The notes under the pieces are model-generated. The model was not told where the DNA came from. It searched no databases and was given only the letters and a program-made list of their open reading frames with translations. Both the position numbers and the translations under genes were made by a program. DNA of 64,000 bases, taken from the NCBI RefSeq assembly GCF_017526105.1, contig NZ_CP071839.1, positions 1,426,001-1,490,000 on the forward strand, read 5' to 3'. The number at the start of each line of letters is the position of its first letter. Positions within the stretch are counted from its first letter, which is position 1. The stretch comes from Streptomyces cyanogenus (GTDB taxonomy: Bacteria > Actinomycetota > Actinomycetes > Streptomycetales > Streptomycetaceae). Below, piece after piece: positions 41,984-50,565 of the stretch.

Positions 41984-41995
41984 AAGCGGTCGCTT
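41984..41995. promoter_or_regulatory. Candidate TetR-type operator before the acyl-CoA dehydrogenase operon
   Basis: AAGCGGTCGCTT is a 12-base palindrome 50-61 bases upstream of the quinone oxidoreductase start. On the operon strand it is followed directly by AGTAT (TTAGTATG), which could be a -10 element. The shape fits TetR-family regulators of fatty-acid genes, but no specific regulator is identified and none is encoded beside it. Confidence 0.4.
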
Positions 41996-42020
41996 GCCGA
42001 TCAGGGAACAGTAGCGTGGG

Positions 42021-42593
42021 TCACGTGCGGGCGGGCCGCGCCCGCACGTGCATCCGCTCCCCCTGGGGCCCGAAGAGACTGAGGAACTCCACCGGCCCCT
42101 CCCCCGTCGACCCGAACCAGTGCGGCACCCGCGTGTCGAACTCGGCCGCCTCGCCCGCGGACAGCACGACATCGTGCTCCCCGAGGACCAGGCGGAGCCG
42201 GCCCGAGAGGACGTAGAGCCACTCGTAGCCCTCGTGGGTCCGCGGTTCGGGCTGCTGCCTGCGCTGGGGTTCGAGGACCTTGAAGGCCTGGAGGCCACCG
42301 GGCCGGCGGGTCAGCGGCCAGTGGGTGCGCCCGCCACGGACGACCGGCTTGGACCGCACCCGGGGGTCCCCCACCGGCGGCGCGCCGACCAGCTCGTCCA
42401 GCGGGACCCGGTGGGCCTGGGCGATCGGCAGCAGCAGTTCGAGGCTGGGCCTGCGCAGGCCGCACTCCAGCCGGGAGAGCGTGCTCACCGAGATGCCGGT
42501 GGCCTCGGACAGCGCGGCCAGGGTCACCTCCCGCTCCTTGCGGATGCGGCGCAGCCTCGGGCCCACGTCCGCCAGTACGTCGTCTGTGCTCAT
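42021..42593 (-). CDS. XRE-family regulator with cupin domain
   Basis: 190 residues. HTH at about 10-62 (LRRIRKEREVTLAALSEATG, ISVSTLSRLECGLRRPSLELL) followed by a C-terminal cupin barrel (THEGYEWLYVLSGRLRLVLGEHDVVL, PHWFG). Such proteins repress neighbouring genes and sense small ligands through the cupin. ATG 42593 is preferred; an in-frame TTG at 42629 would add 12 residues. TTGACA at about 42622-42627 (minus strand) with CAATAG-like sequence 17-19 bases on would start transcription close to the ATG, so the gene may be leaderless. Divergent from the flavoprotein gene, its likely target. Confidence 0.87.
   Translation of the reverse strand: MSTDDVLADVGPRLRRIRKEREVTLAALSEATGISVSTLSRLECGLRRPSLELLLPIAQAHRVPLDELVGAPPVGDPRVRSKPVVRGGRTHWPLTRRPGGLQAFKVLEPQRRQQPEPRTHEGYEWLYVLSGRLRLVLGEHDVVLSAGEAAEFDTRVPHWFGSTGEGPVEFLSLFGPQGERMHVRARPART
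42022..42050. terminator. 12-bp hairpin overlapping the XRE gene end
   Basis: CACGTGCGGGCG (42022-42033) and CGCCCGCACGTG (42039-42050) pair perfectly around five bases. The hairpin encodes the last codons of the XRE-cupin gene and may terminate its transcript. Confidence 0.6.
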
Positions 42594-42658
42594 GACCTCT
42601 ATTGCAGGAACGGCAAACGTGTTTGTCAATCCCGCAGTGCTCCGGCGACCGTCGCCTC

Positions 42659-43597
42659 ATGACCGGGAAGAACAGGTACGAAGTGGTCGTCGTCGGTGGC
42701 GGAGCGGCCGGGCTGTCCGCGGCCCTGGTCCTGGGCCGGTTCCGGCGGCGCACGCTGGTCGTCGACGCGGGCGAGCCGCGCAACGCGCCGTCCGCGCACC
42801 TGCAGGGCTGTCTGACCCGGGACGGCATGTCCCCGGCCGAGTTCCTGGCCGTCGGACGCGAGGAGATCGCCCGGTACGGGGTGGAGCTGGTCCGGGACCG
42901 GGTGGTGGACGCGGCCAGGGAGGAGGGCGGGGACTTCACCGCCGTCCTGGCCGGCGGCCGGACCGTGCGGGCCCGGCAGCTGGTGATGGCCACCGGTCTG
43001 AGGGACGAGCTGCCGCCGCTCCCCGGACTCGCCGAACGGTTCGGCCGGGACGTGGTCCACTGCCCCTACTGCCACGGCTGGGAGGTACGCGACCTGCCCA
43101 CCGGCGTCCTCGCCACGTCCCCGCCGAGCGTGCACCAGGCGCTCATGGTCACCCAGTGGTCCGAGGACGTACGGCTCTTCCTGCACGAGGTGAGCGAGGC
43201 GGCGCTGACCGACGAGGACCTGCGCCTGCTGGCAGCCGCCGGCGTCACGGTCGTACCCGGCGAGGTGGCCGGACTCGTGACGGCCGACGACCGCCTCACC
43301 GGCGTCCGGCTGGCTGACGGCACGGTCCACGACCGCGAGGTCCTGTACGCCGCCCCGCGCGCCGTCCCCGACAACGACCTGCTGATCAGGCTCGGCGCCG
43401 AGCTGCGGGAGACCCCGTTCGGCAGCTACCCGGTGATCGACGAGCGGGGCCTGACCACCGTGCCCGGCCTGTGGGCGGCCGGCAACGCGAGCGGCTTCGC
43501 CGAACAGGTGGTCAACGCGGCGAGCCGGGGCTACCGCGCCGGGGCCGCGATCAACGGAGAGCTCCTGATGGCCGGCCTGGACGCCGGCGCCCCGTAA
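42659..43597 (+). CDS. Thioredoxin-reductase-like FAD/NAD(P) oxidoreductase
   Basis: 312 residues. FAD motif YEVVVVGGGAAGLSAALVLG at 7-26, redox pair C135/C138 in VVHCPYCHGWEV, and the end GLTTVPGLWAAGNASGFAEQVVNAA. The first NAD motif region (TGVLATSPPSVHQALMVTQW) is degenerate compared with thioredoxin reductase, as in the small ferredoxin-type or natural-product disulfide oxidoreductases. Physiological partner unknown. ATG 42659 has no convincing ribosome site. Divergent from the XRE-cupin regulator. Confidence 0.85.
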   Translation: MTGKNRYEVVVVGGGAAGLSAALVLGRFRRRTLVVDAGEPRNAPSAHLQGCLTRDGMSPAEFLAVGREEIARYGVELVRDRVVDAAREEGGDFTAVLAGGRTVRARQLVMATGLRDELPPLPGLAERFGRDVVHCPYCHGWEVRDLPTGVLATSPPSVHQALMVTQWSEDVRLFLHEVSEAALTDEDLRLLAAAGVTVVPGEVAGLVTADDRLTGVRLADGTVHDREVLYAAPRAVPDNDLLIRLGAELRETPFGSYPVIDERGLTTVPGLWAAGNASGFAEQVVNAASRGYRAGAAINGELLMAGLDAGAP

Positions 43598-43685
43598 GGG
43601 GCGCGGGGCCCCACCACGCAATCCCCCACGCACCCGCACGCAAGGGAACCGCGCACCCGGCAGAGCGCTGAGGCACGATGACTGC

Positions 43686-45224
43686 ATGCTGCTGACCCGG
43701 TTGGCCCAGGTGTCCCGGGAGGTCGCCGCGACAGCGGCGCGGTCCCGGAAGATCGCGCTGCTCGCGGAGTTGTTCCGGGACGCGGAGGCGGACGACGTGC
43801 CGGTCGTCATCCCCTATCTCGCCGGCCGGCTGCCGCAGGGCCGGCTCGGTGTCGGCTGGAAAGTGCTGGGCCACCCGGTCCCGCCGGCCGCCGAGCCGTC
43901 CCTCACCGTGCGCGAGGTCGACGCCCGGCTGAGCGAGCTGGGCAAGGTGTCCGGACCCGGTTCCCAGGCGGAGCGGGCCCGGCTCGTCGGCGAGCTGATG
44001 GGCGCGGCCACCGAGGAGGAGCAGCGCTTCCTGCTCGGCCTGCTCACCGGCGAGGTCCGGCAGGGCGCCCTGGACGCGGTCGCGGTGGAGGGCCTCGCCC
44101 AGGCGACCGGCGCGGACCCGGCGGACGTACGGCGGGCCGTGATGCTCGCCGGATCGCTGCAGACGGTGGCCCGGGCCGTGCTCGGCGAGGGGCCCGGATC
44201 GCTGGAGCGGTTCCGGCTCACGGTCGGCCGGCCCGTACTGCCGATGCTGGCGCACAGCGCCTCCTCGGTCGCCGAGGCGGTGGAGAAGCTGGGCGCCTGC
44301 GCGGTGGAGGAGAAACTGGACGGCATCCGGGTCCAGGTGCACCGGGACGGGGACACGGTACGGATCCACACCCGCACCCTGGACGACATCACCGACCGGC
44401 TGCCCGAAGTGACGGCCGCCGCGATGGAGTTGCGGGGCGAGCGGTTCATCCTGGACGGGGAGGTGATCTCCTTCGACGCGGCGGGCCGGCCACGGTCCTT
44501 CCAGGAGACGGCGGGCCGGGTCGGCTCGCGCACCGACGTGGCGAGGGCGGCCGAGGAGACCCCGGTCTCCCCCGTCTTCTTCGACGCCCTCGCGGTCGAC
44601 GGCCGTGACCTGCTCGACCTGCCGTTCACCGAGCGGCACGCGGAACTGGCCCGGCTGGTGCCCGAACCGATGCGGGTGCGGCGCACGGTGGTCCCGGGCC
44701 CGGAGGACATCCCGCAGGCGGAGCGGTTCCTCGCCGACACCCTGGCCCGCGGCCACGAGGGCGTGGTGGTCAAGGCGCTCGACGCGCCCTACAGCGCGGG
44801 CCGGCGCGGCGCCGCCTGGCTGAAGGTCAAGCCCGTGCACACCCTCGACCTGGTGGTGCTGGCCGCCGAGTGGGGCCACGGCCGCCGCACCGGCAAGCTG
44901 TCCAACCTGCACCTCGGCGCCCGCACCCCGGACGGCGGCTTCGCCATGCTCGGCAAGACCTTCAAGGGCATGACCGACGCGATGCTCGCCTGGCAGACCG
45001 AGAAGCTCCGGGAGCTGGCGGTCGAGGACGACGGCTGGGTGGTCCGGGTCCGCCCCGAACTCGTCGTGGAGATCGCCTACGACGGCCTCCAGCGCTCCTC
45101 CCGCTACCCGGCCGGCGTCACCCTCCGCTTCGCCCGCGTGGTCCGCTACCGCGAGGACAAGCGCCCCGAGGACGCCGATACCGTGGAGGCCCTGCTGGCA
45201 GCCCACCCGGAGGTCACGCCGTGA
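43686..45224 (+). CDS. lig: ATP-dependent DNA ligase
   Basis: 512 residues. An N-terminal DNA-binding domain (1-190) precedes the nucleotidyltransferase core with the AMP-accepting lysine K210 in VEEKLDGIRVQ, motif III-like FILDGEVISFD, GHEGVVVKALDAPY, and AAWLKVKPVHTLDLVV, then an OB domain. It is the monofunctional ligase found in many actinobacteria beside the NAD-dependent LigA, probably used in repair. The stop overlaps the GTG of the Nudix gene. Confidence 0.93.
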   Translation: MLLTRLAQVSREVAATAARSRKIALLAELFRDAEADDVPVVIPYLAGRLPQGRLGVGWKVLGHPVPPAAEPSLTVREVDARLSELGKVSGPGSQAERARLVGELMGAATEEEQRFLLGLLTGEVRQGALDAVAVEGLAQATGADPADVRRAVMLAGSLQTVARAVLGEGPGSLERFRLTVGRPVLPMLAHSASSVAEAVEKLGACAVEEKLDGIRVQVHRDGDTVRIHTRTLDDITDRLPEVTAAAMELRGERFILDGEVISFDAAGRPRSFQETAGRVGSRTDVARAAEETPVSPVFFDALAVDGRDLLDLPFTERHAELARLVPEPMRVRRTVVPGPEDIPQAERFLADTLARGHEGVVVKALDAPYSAGRRGAAWLKVKPVHTLDLVVLAAEWGHGRRTGKLSNLHLGARTPDGGFAMLGKTFKGMTDAMLAWQTEKLRELAVEDDGWVVRVRPELVVEIAYDGLQRSSRYPAGVTLRFARVVRYREDKRPEDADTVEALLAAHPEVTP

Positions 45225-45694
45225 CGGTACGGACGACGAAGCGCAGCGCTGGACTGCTGCTGTTCCGGCACACCGATCAGGGGCTGGAGGTCTTGCTCGG
45301 GCACATGGGCGGCCCGCTGTGGGCGAAGAAGGACGCGGGAGCGTGGACGGTGCCGAAGGGCGCGTACGACCCGCGGGAGCCGGCCTGGGAGGCGGCCCGG
45401 CGGGAGTTCCAGGAGGAGCTGGGGCTGGCGCCGCCCGACGGGGAGGCCGTGCCGCTGGGCGAGGTCGTGCAGCGCAACGGCAAGATCGTCACGGCCTGGG
45501 CGGTGGCGGCGGACCTCGACCCGCGGACGATCACCCCGGGGACCTTCACCATGGAATGGCCGCCGCGGTCCGGCCGGACGCAGGAGTTCCCCGAGCTGGA
45601 CCGGGTGGAGTGGTTCGGTCTGGACCGGGCCCGTGAGGTGATCGTCACGGCGCAGGCCGCGTTTCTCGACCGGCTGGCGGAGCACTCGGGCTAG
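45221..45694 (+). CDS. Nudix hydrolase
   Basis: 157 residues. The Nudix box is exact: G-x5-E-x7-REUxEExGU in GAYDPREPAWEAARREFQEELGL (about residues 47-69). The opening RSAGLLLFRHTDQGLEVLLGHMGGPLWAKK is typical of the predicted NUDIX hydrolases that follow ligase genes. GTG overlaps the ligase stop (GTGA), implying coupling; it may clean up a nucleotide by-product or damaged nucleotide. Substrate unknown. Confidence 0.9.
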   Translation: MTVRTTKRSAGLLLFRHTDQGLEVLLGHMGGPLWAKKDAGAWTVPKGAYDPREPAWEAARREFQEELGLAPPDGEAVPLGEVVQRNGKIVTAWAVAADLDPRTITPGTFTMEWPPRSGRTQEFPELDRVEWFGLDRAREVIVTAQAAFLDRLAEHSG

Positions 45695-45804
45695 GAGGCG
45701 CGCTCCTGCGGCGACCGGAAGGAACCGCCCGGAGGCCTGTCGCGTTGCGACTTGCGGGGCCGCGCGCGAAGGTCGAGACAAGCCCGCTCCCAGGGAGGTC
45801 AGCC

Positions 45805-47190
45805 ATGCCCATCGCGACGGTGAACCCGGCGAACGGCGAGACGCTCAAGACGTACGAGCCCATGGACGAGGACGAGCTGGAACGCCGGCTCGAACTCGCC
45901 GAGGCCACCTTCCGCACGTACCGGACGACCTCCTTCGCCGACCGCGCCCGACTGCTGAACAAGGCCGCCGACCTGCTGGACGAGGACCAGCAGGAGATCG
46001 GCCGGATCATGACCACCGAGATGGGCAAGCCGGTCAGGCAGGCCCGCGCGGAGGCCGCGAAGTGCGCCAAGGCGATGCGCTGGTACGCGGAACGCGCCGA
46101 GGGGCTGCTGGCCGACGAGGAGCCCCCCGAGCAGGACGTTCGCGACTCCGGCGCCGGCCGGGTCCGGGTCCGCTACCGGCCACTCGGTCCGGTGCTCGCC
46201 GTGATGCCCTGGAACTTCCCCCTGTGGCAGGTCGTCCGGTTCGCGGCGCCCGCGCTGATGGCCGGCAACGTCGGCCTGCTCAAACACGCCTCCAACGTCC
46301 CGCAGACGGCCCTGTACCTGGAGGACCTGTTCCACCGGGCGGGCTTCCAGGAGGGCTGCTTCCAGACGCTGCTGATCGGGTCCGGCGCGGTGGACGACAT
46401 CCTGCGCGACGAGCGCGTGAAGGCGGCCACCCTGACCGGCAGCGAGCCCGCGGGCCGGGCGGTCGCGTCCACCTCCGGCCAGATGATCAAGAAGACGGTG
46501 CTGGAGCTGGGCGGCAGCGATCCCTACGTCGTCATGCCCTCCGCCGACGTGGACCGCGCGGCCGAGGTCGCGGTGACCGCGCGCGTGCAGAACAACGGGC
46601 AGTCCTGCATCGCCGCCAAGCGGTTCATCGTGCACACCGACGTCTACGACGCCTTCGCCGAGAGGTTCGTCGCGGGCATGGAGGCGCTCAGGATCGGCGA
46701 CCCGCTGGCGGAGGACACCGAGATCGGGCCGCTCGCCAGCGAGCAGGGCAGGACCGACCTGGAGGAGCTGGTGGACGACGCCCGGCGCAGCGGGGCCGAG
46801 GTGCTGTGCGGCGGGCAGCGGCCCGACGGGCCTGGCTGGTACTACCCGCCGACCGTCCTGTCCGGCATCACCCGGGAGATGCGCATCCACCGCGAGGAGG
46901 CCTTCGGACCGGTCGCCACGCTGTACCGGGCGGACGACGTGGACGAGGCCGTACTGATCGCCAACGACACGCCGTTCGGGCTGAGTTCCAACGTCTGGAC
47001 GCGTGACGAGAACGAGGTGGAGCGGTTCGCGCGGGACCTGGAGGCCGGCTCCGTGTTCGTCAACGGGATGACCGCCTCCCATCCGGCGTTCCCGTTCGGC
47101 GGGGTGAAGCGGTCCGGGTACGGGCGTGAGCTGTCCGGGCACGGAATCCGGGAGTTCTGCAACATCACCACGGTTTGGCAGGGTGCGTGA
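45805..47190 (+). CDS. NAD(P)-dependent succinate-semialdehyde dehydrogenase
   Basis: 461 residues. Oxidises succinate semialdehyde to succinate at the end of the GABA shunt. Typical features: IMTTEMGKPVRQARAE, VMPWNFPLWQVVRFAAPALMAGN, E234 in VLELGGSDPYVVM, C268 in QNNGQSCIAAKRF and FPFGGVKRSGYGRELSGHGIREF. GGGAGG precedes ATG 45805; an in-frame ATG at 45745 adds a non-conserved extension. The short form without the 20-residue extra N-terminus is the GabD2/YneI-like branch. Confidence 0.9.
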   Translation: MPIATVNPANGETLKTYEPMDEDELERRLELAEATFRTYRTTSFADRARLLNKAADLLDEDQQEIGRIMTTEMGKPVRQARAEAAKCAKAMRWYAERAEGLLADEEPPEQDVRDSGAGRVRVRYRPLGPVLAVMPWNFPLWQVVRFAAPALMAGNVGLLKHASNVPQTALYLEDLFHRAGFQEGCFQTLLIGSGAVDDILRDERVKAATLTGSEPAGRAVASTSGQMIKKTVLELGGSDPYVVMPSADVDRAAEVAVTARVQNNGQSCIAAKRFIVHTDVYDAFAERFVAGMEALRIGDPLAEDTEIGPLASEQGRTDLEELVDDARRSGAEVLCGGQRPDGPGWYYPPTVLSGITREMRIHREEAFGPVATLYRADDVDEAVLIANDTPFGLSSNVWTRDENEVERFARDLEAGSVFVNGMTASHPAFPFGGVKRSGYGRELSGHGIREFCNITTVWQGA

Positions 47191-47216
47191 GCGCCTCGCG
47201 GCTACCATCCCGTTTT

Positions 47217-47450
47217 GTGAACCGCGAAGTGACCCTGCCTCTGATCGTCGACGACCGCGGTACCTTGCAGGTGGCCGCGGCCGACGTGAGTAAGTTGTTG
47301 CGGACCGTGGGTGCGCGGTGGCTGCATCTGGTCGAGGCCGGGGAGCAGGTGCTGGACGAGGACACCGTCGCCGCGCTCACCATCGAGCTGGCGAAACTGG
47401 CGGACCGTATCGACGTCGCCTGCATCGCGCACAGCAGCGGGGCGCCGTAA
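47217..47450 (+). CDS. DUF6213 family protein, probably leaderless
   Basis: 77 residues, beginning at GTG 47217 (NREVTLPLIVDDRGTLQVAA). Acidic and compact (WLHLVEAGEQVLDEDTVAAL), remembered as DUF6213, a Streptomyces-specific family of unknown role. TACCAT at 47203-47208 lies 8 bases before the GTG with no ribosome site between, the pattern of a leaderless mRNA. The stop TAA at 47448 lies inside the first copy of a 36-base tandem duplication. Confidence 0.75.
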   Translation: MNREVTLPLIVDDRGTLQVAAADVSKLLRTVGARWLHLVEAGEQVLDEDTVAALTIELAKLADRIDVACIAHSSGAP

Positions 47451-47513
47451 CCGCCGTTCCCCGCGTTCCTCCGTCCGGCGCCGTAACCGCCGTTCCCGCG
47501 TTTTCCCTCGTCC
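47441..47513. repeat. 36-bp tandem duplication at the DUF6213 stop
   Basis: GGCGCCGTAACCGCCGTTCC starts at 47441 and again at 47477; the following bases (CGCGTT...TCC) also match with small changes. The first copy carries the stop codon of DUF6213 and the second repeats it outside the gene. Confidence 0.85.
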
Positions 47514-47561
47514 GGCGGCATGAATCGCCCTGCGCGACGGACCGCGGGTCCCCGATTCGGA

Positions 47562-47615
47562 GTAACCCAGCGCGAGATCGTCGTCCTCCCGGGTGACGGT
47601 GGGTGTAGCACCCAC
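47562..47615. promoter_or_regulatory. Upstream elements of rppA
   Basis: GTGGGTGTAGCACCCAC at 47599-47615 is an interrupted palindrome with 7-base arms, followed by a partial copy (GGTGAACCCACC, 47619-47630). At 47562-47576, GTAACCCAGCGCGAG-like sequence fits the remembered BldD box (TnACnCAGnGTnA) with one mismatch. Both lie within 120 bases of the rppA start and may time pigment production. Neither regulator is proven. Confidence 0.35.
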
Positions 47616-47680
47616 AGAGGTGAACCCACCTTCTGGCCGGGGGCCCAGGCCCTCCGGAGAGCGGAAAGCAGGGACGGTTC

Positions 47681-48745
47681 ATGGCGACTTTGTGCAGACC
47701 CTCGGTGTCGGTCCCGGAGCACGTGATCACGATGGAGGAGACGCTGGAGCTGGCGCGCTCCCGCCACGCGGACCACCCTCAACTGCCACTCGCCCTGAGG
47801 CTGATCGAGAACACCGGCGTCAGGACACGGCACATCGTGCAGCCCATCGAGGAGACCCTGAAGCATCCGGGTTTCGAGGAGCGCAACAAGCTCTACGAGG
47901 CCGAGGCCAAGGCCCGCGTCCCGGCGGTGATCCAGCGTGCGCTGGACGACGCGGAGCTGCTCACCAGCGACATCGACGTGATCATTTACGTCTCGTGCAC
48001 CGGCTTCATGATGCCCTCGCTCACGGCGTGGCTCATCAACGAGATGGACTTCGACAGCACCACCCGCCAGCTCCCCATCGCCCAGCTGGGCTGCGCGGCC
48101 GGCGGTGCGGCGATCAACCGGGCGCACGACTTCTGCTCGGCCTACCCGCACGCCAACGCCCTGATCGTGGCCTGCGAGTTCTGCTCGCTGTGCTACCAGC
48201 CCACCGACCTCGGCGTCGGCTCGCTGCTCTCCAACGGACTGTTCGGCGACGGCATCGCCGCCGCCGTGGTGCGCGGGCGCGGCGGCACGGGCGTCAGCCT
48301 GGAGCGCAACGGCTCCTACCTGATCCCGAAGACCGAGGACTGGATCGCCTACGACGTCCGGGCCACCGGCTTCCACTTCCTGCTGGACAAGCGGGTGCCG
48401 GCGACCATGGAACCGCTCGCCCCGGCGCTCAAGGACCTGGCAGGCAGCCACGGCTGGGACGCGTCCGACCTGGACTTCTACATCATCCACGCGGGCGGTC
48501 CCCGAATACTCGACGACCTCAGCAAGTTCCTGCAGGTCGACCCGCACGCCTTCCGGTTCAGCCGGGCCACGCTCACCGAGTACGGCAACATCGCCAGCGC
48601 CGTCGTCCTGGACGCGCTGCGCCGGCTGTTCGACGAAGGCGGCGCCGAGGACCGCGCCCGTGGACTGCTCGCCGGCTTCGGCCCCGGTATCACCGCCGAG
48701 ATGACGGTGGGCCGCTGGGTCGACGCCGACGGGGACACCCGATGA
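47681..48745 (+). CDS. rppA: 1,3,6,8-tetrahydroxynaphthalene synthase (type III PKS)
   Basis: 354 residues. Condenses five malonyl-CoA to tetrahydroxynaphthalene. The chalcone-synthase-fold triad is present: C138 (QLGCAAGG), H270 (YIIHAGGPR) and N303 (YGNIASA). C106 in VSCTGFMMPS, characteristic of this enzyme, is kept. Downstream CYP158-type P450 and cupin genes overlap or follow closely, as in the S. coelicolor SCO1206-1208 operon, so the product is oxidised to flaviolin and polymerised to a brown pigment. GGGACGG lies upstream of the ATG. Confidence 0.95.
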   Translation: MATLCRPSVSVPEHVITMEETLELARSRHADHPQLPLALRLIENTGVRTRHIVQPIEETLKHPGFEERNKLYEAEAKARVPAVIQRALDDAELLTSDIDVIIYVSCTGFMMPSLTAWLINEMDFDSTTRQLPIAQLGCAAGGAAINRAHDFCSAYPHANALIVACEFCSLCYQPTDLGVGSLLSNGLFGDGIAAAVVRGRGGTGVSLERNGSYLIPKTEDWIAYDVRATGFHFLLDKRVPATMEPLAPALKDLAGSHGWDASDLDFYIIHAGGPRILDDLSKFLQVDPHAFRFSRATLTEYGNIASAVVLDALRRLFDEGGAEDRARGLLAGFGPGITAEMTVGRWVDADGDTR

Positions 48746-49959
48746 TCGGGCAGACCACGCTCCCCGAGACCCGGCCCCCGGTCCGGCACTGGCCGGCGCT
48801 CGACCTCACCGGAACGCAGTTCGACCCGGTGCTGGCGGAACTGATGGCCGAGGGCCCGGTCACCCGGGTCCAGCTGCCCAACGGCGAGGGCTGGGCCTGG
48901 CTGGTCACCCGGTACGACGATGTACGCAGGGTGACCAACGACCCCGGCTTCAGCCGTGCGGCCGTCATGGACCGGCAGGTCACCCGGCTCGCCCCGCACT
49001 TCATCCCCGACCGGGACGCGGTCGGCTTCCTCGACCCGCCCGACCACACCCGGCTGCGCCGCTCGGTCGCCGCCGCCTTCACGGCGAAGGGCGTCGAGCG
49101 GGTCCGCGCCCGGGCCCGGAGCATGCTCGCCGAGCTGGTCGACGACCTCCTCCAGGGCGGTCCTCCCGCGGATCTCACGGCGGCGGTCCTCGGCCCGTTC
49201 CCGATCGCGGTGATCTGCGAGCTGATGGGCGTCCCGGCCGGCGACCGGCACAGCATGCACACCTGGACCCAGCTGATCCTGTCGGCCGCGCACGGCAAGG
49301 ACGTCAGCGAGACGGCCAAGCGGGAGATGAGCGCCTACTTCGCGGACCTCATCGGCCTGCGCGAGAACAGCACCGGCGAGGACGTCACCTCGCTCCTCGG
49401 CGCCGCGCTGGGCCGGGGCGAGGTCACGCTGGAGGAGGCCGTCGGCCTCGCCGTCCTGCTCCAGATCGGCGGCGAGGCGGTCACCAACAACAGCGGGCAG
49501 ATGTTCTACCTGCTGCTGACCCGCCCCGGCCTGCTGAGGCGGCTGCGCGCGGAGCCGGAGCTGCGCCCCCGGGCGATCGACGAACTCCTGCGCTGGATCC
49601 CGCACCGCAACGCGGTCGGCCTGTCCCGGATCGCCCTGCGGGACGTGGACATCGGCGGCGTCCGCATCCGCGCCGGCGACCCGGTGTACGTCTCCTACCT
49701 GGCCGCCAACCGCGACCCGGCCGTCTTCACCGACCCGGACACGATCGACTTCTCCCGCAGCCCCAACCCGCATGTGGCGTTCGGCTTCGGCCCGCACTAC
49801 TGCCCCGGCGGCATGCTGGCCCGACTGGAGGAGGAACTGCTGATGGACGCCCTGCTGGACCGGGTCCCGCGGCTGCGCCTGGCCGTACCGCCGGACCAGG
49901 TCACCTTCCGCAAGGGCGCGTTGATCCGGGGGCCCGAATCCCTTCCGGTGACCTGGTGA
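48742..49959 (+). CDS. Cytochrome P450 of the CYP158A family
   Basis: 405 residues, starting at the ATG overlapping the rppA stop (ATGA). Haem ligand C354 in FGFGPHYCPGG; ExxR as ELLRW; the I-helix reads IGGEAVTNNSG, lacking the usual acid-threonine pair, as remembered for CYP158A2. CYP158 enzymes couple flaviolin rings into dimers and trimers. The sequence HRNAVGLSRIAL and the end KGALIRGPESLPVTW match that family closely. Electron-transfer partners are encoded elsewhere. Confidence 0.93.
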   Translation: MIGQTTLPETRPPVRHWPALDLTGTQFDPVLAELMAEGPVTRVQLPNGEGWAWLVTRYDDVRRVTNDPGFSRAAVMDRQVTRLAPHFIPDRDAVGFLDPPDHTRLRRSVAAAFTAKGVERVRARARSMLAELVDDLLQGGPPADLTAAVLGPFPIAVICELMGVPAGDRHSMHTWTQLILSAAHGKDVSETAKREMSAYFADLIGLRENSTGEDVTSLLGAALGRGEVTLEEAVGLAVLLQIGGEAVTNNSGQMFYLLLTRPGLLRRLRAEPELRPRAIDELLRWIPHRNAVGLSRIALRDVDIGGVRIRAGDPVYVSYLAANRDPAVFTDPDTIDFSRSPNPHVAFGFGPHYCPGGMLARLEEELLMDALLDRVPRLRLAVPPDQVTFRKGALIRGPESLPVTW

Positions 49960-49966
49960 GCCGCCC

Positions 49967-50488
49967 ATGACCGAGACCGAGGGACTGTACGTGCCGCCGG
50001 GCCACGGCCGTGTCGTGGCGACTCCGGCCCAGCGGGTGACCTTCAAGGTCACCGGCACCCACTCGCGGATGGCCTCCACCTTCGAGGTGGAGGTCCCGCC
50101 GGGCTTCGACGTGGGCGCCCATGTGCACACGCGCAGCGAGGAGTTGTTCTACGTGCTGGAGGGCGAGCTGGACGTCCTCGCCTTCGAGCCACGCGTCCGC
50201 ACCCCCGACAACTGGCAGAAGTGGGAGTCCCGTTCGGGCAACCGCGTGGTCCGCGCGACGCCGGGCACGGTCGTCGTGGTACCTCCGGGCTGCCCCCACG
50301 CCTTCGCCAATCCGACGGAGACCCCGGCCAAGATGTTCTTCCAGGCCTCTCCCCCACCGGATCACGAGCGCTACTTCGAGGAACTGCTGGAGATCCTTGC
50401 CGACGGCGGCCCGCCGGACCAGGAGGCGATCGAGGCGCTGCGGGCCAAGTACGACATCCAGCAGCTGACGCCGCTCAGGCACAGGTGA
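49967..50488 (+). CDS. Cupin monooxygenase acting on tetrahydroxynaphthalene (MomA-like)
   Basis: 173 residues, a single cupin barrel with metal ligands visible in GAHVHTRSEELFYVLEGELD (H52, H54, E58 or E59) and PPGCPHAFANP (H111). It begins 7 bases after the P450 stop. In rppA operons a cupin quinone-forming monooxygenase converts tetrahydroxynaphthalene to flaviolin; this role is inferred from operon position and fold. Confidence 0.82.
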   Translation: MTETEGLYVPPGHGRVVATPAQRVTFKVTGTHSRMASTFEVEVPPGFDVGAHVHTRSEELFYVLEGELDVLAFEPRVRTPDNWQKWESRSGNRVVRATPGTVVVVPPGCPHAFANPTETPAKMFFQASPPPDHERYFEELLEILADGGPPDQEAIEALRAKYDIQQLTPLRHR

Positions 50489-50565
50489 CTCGTCGGGGGC
50501 GCGGGGCACTGCGGGACAGGCCGGGATGAACCGGCATGCCCGCAGCGCACCCCCGCCCCACGGTG

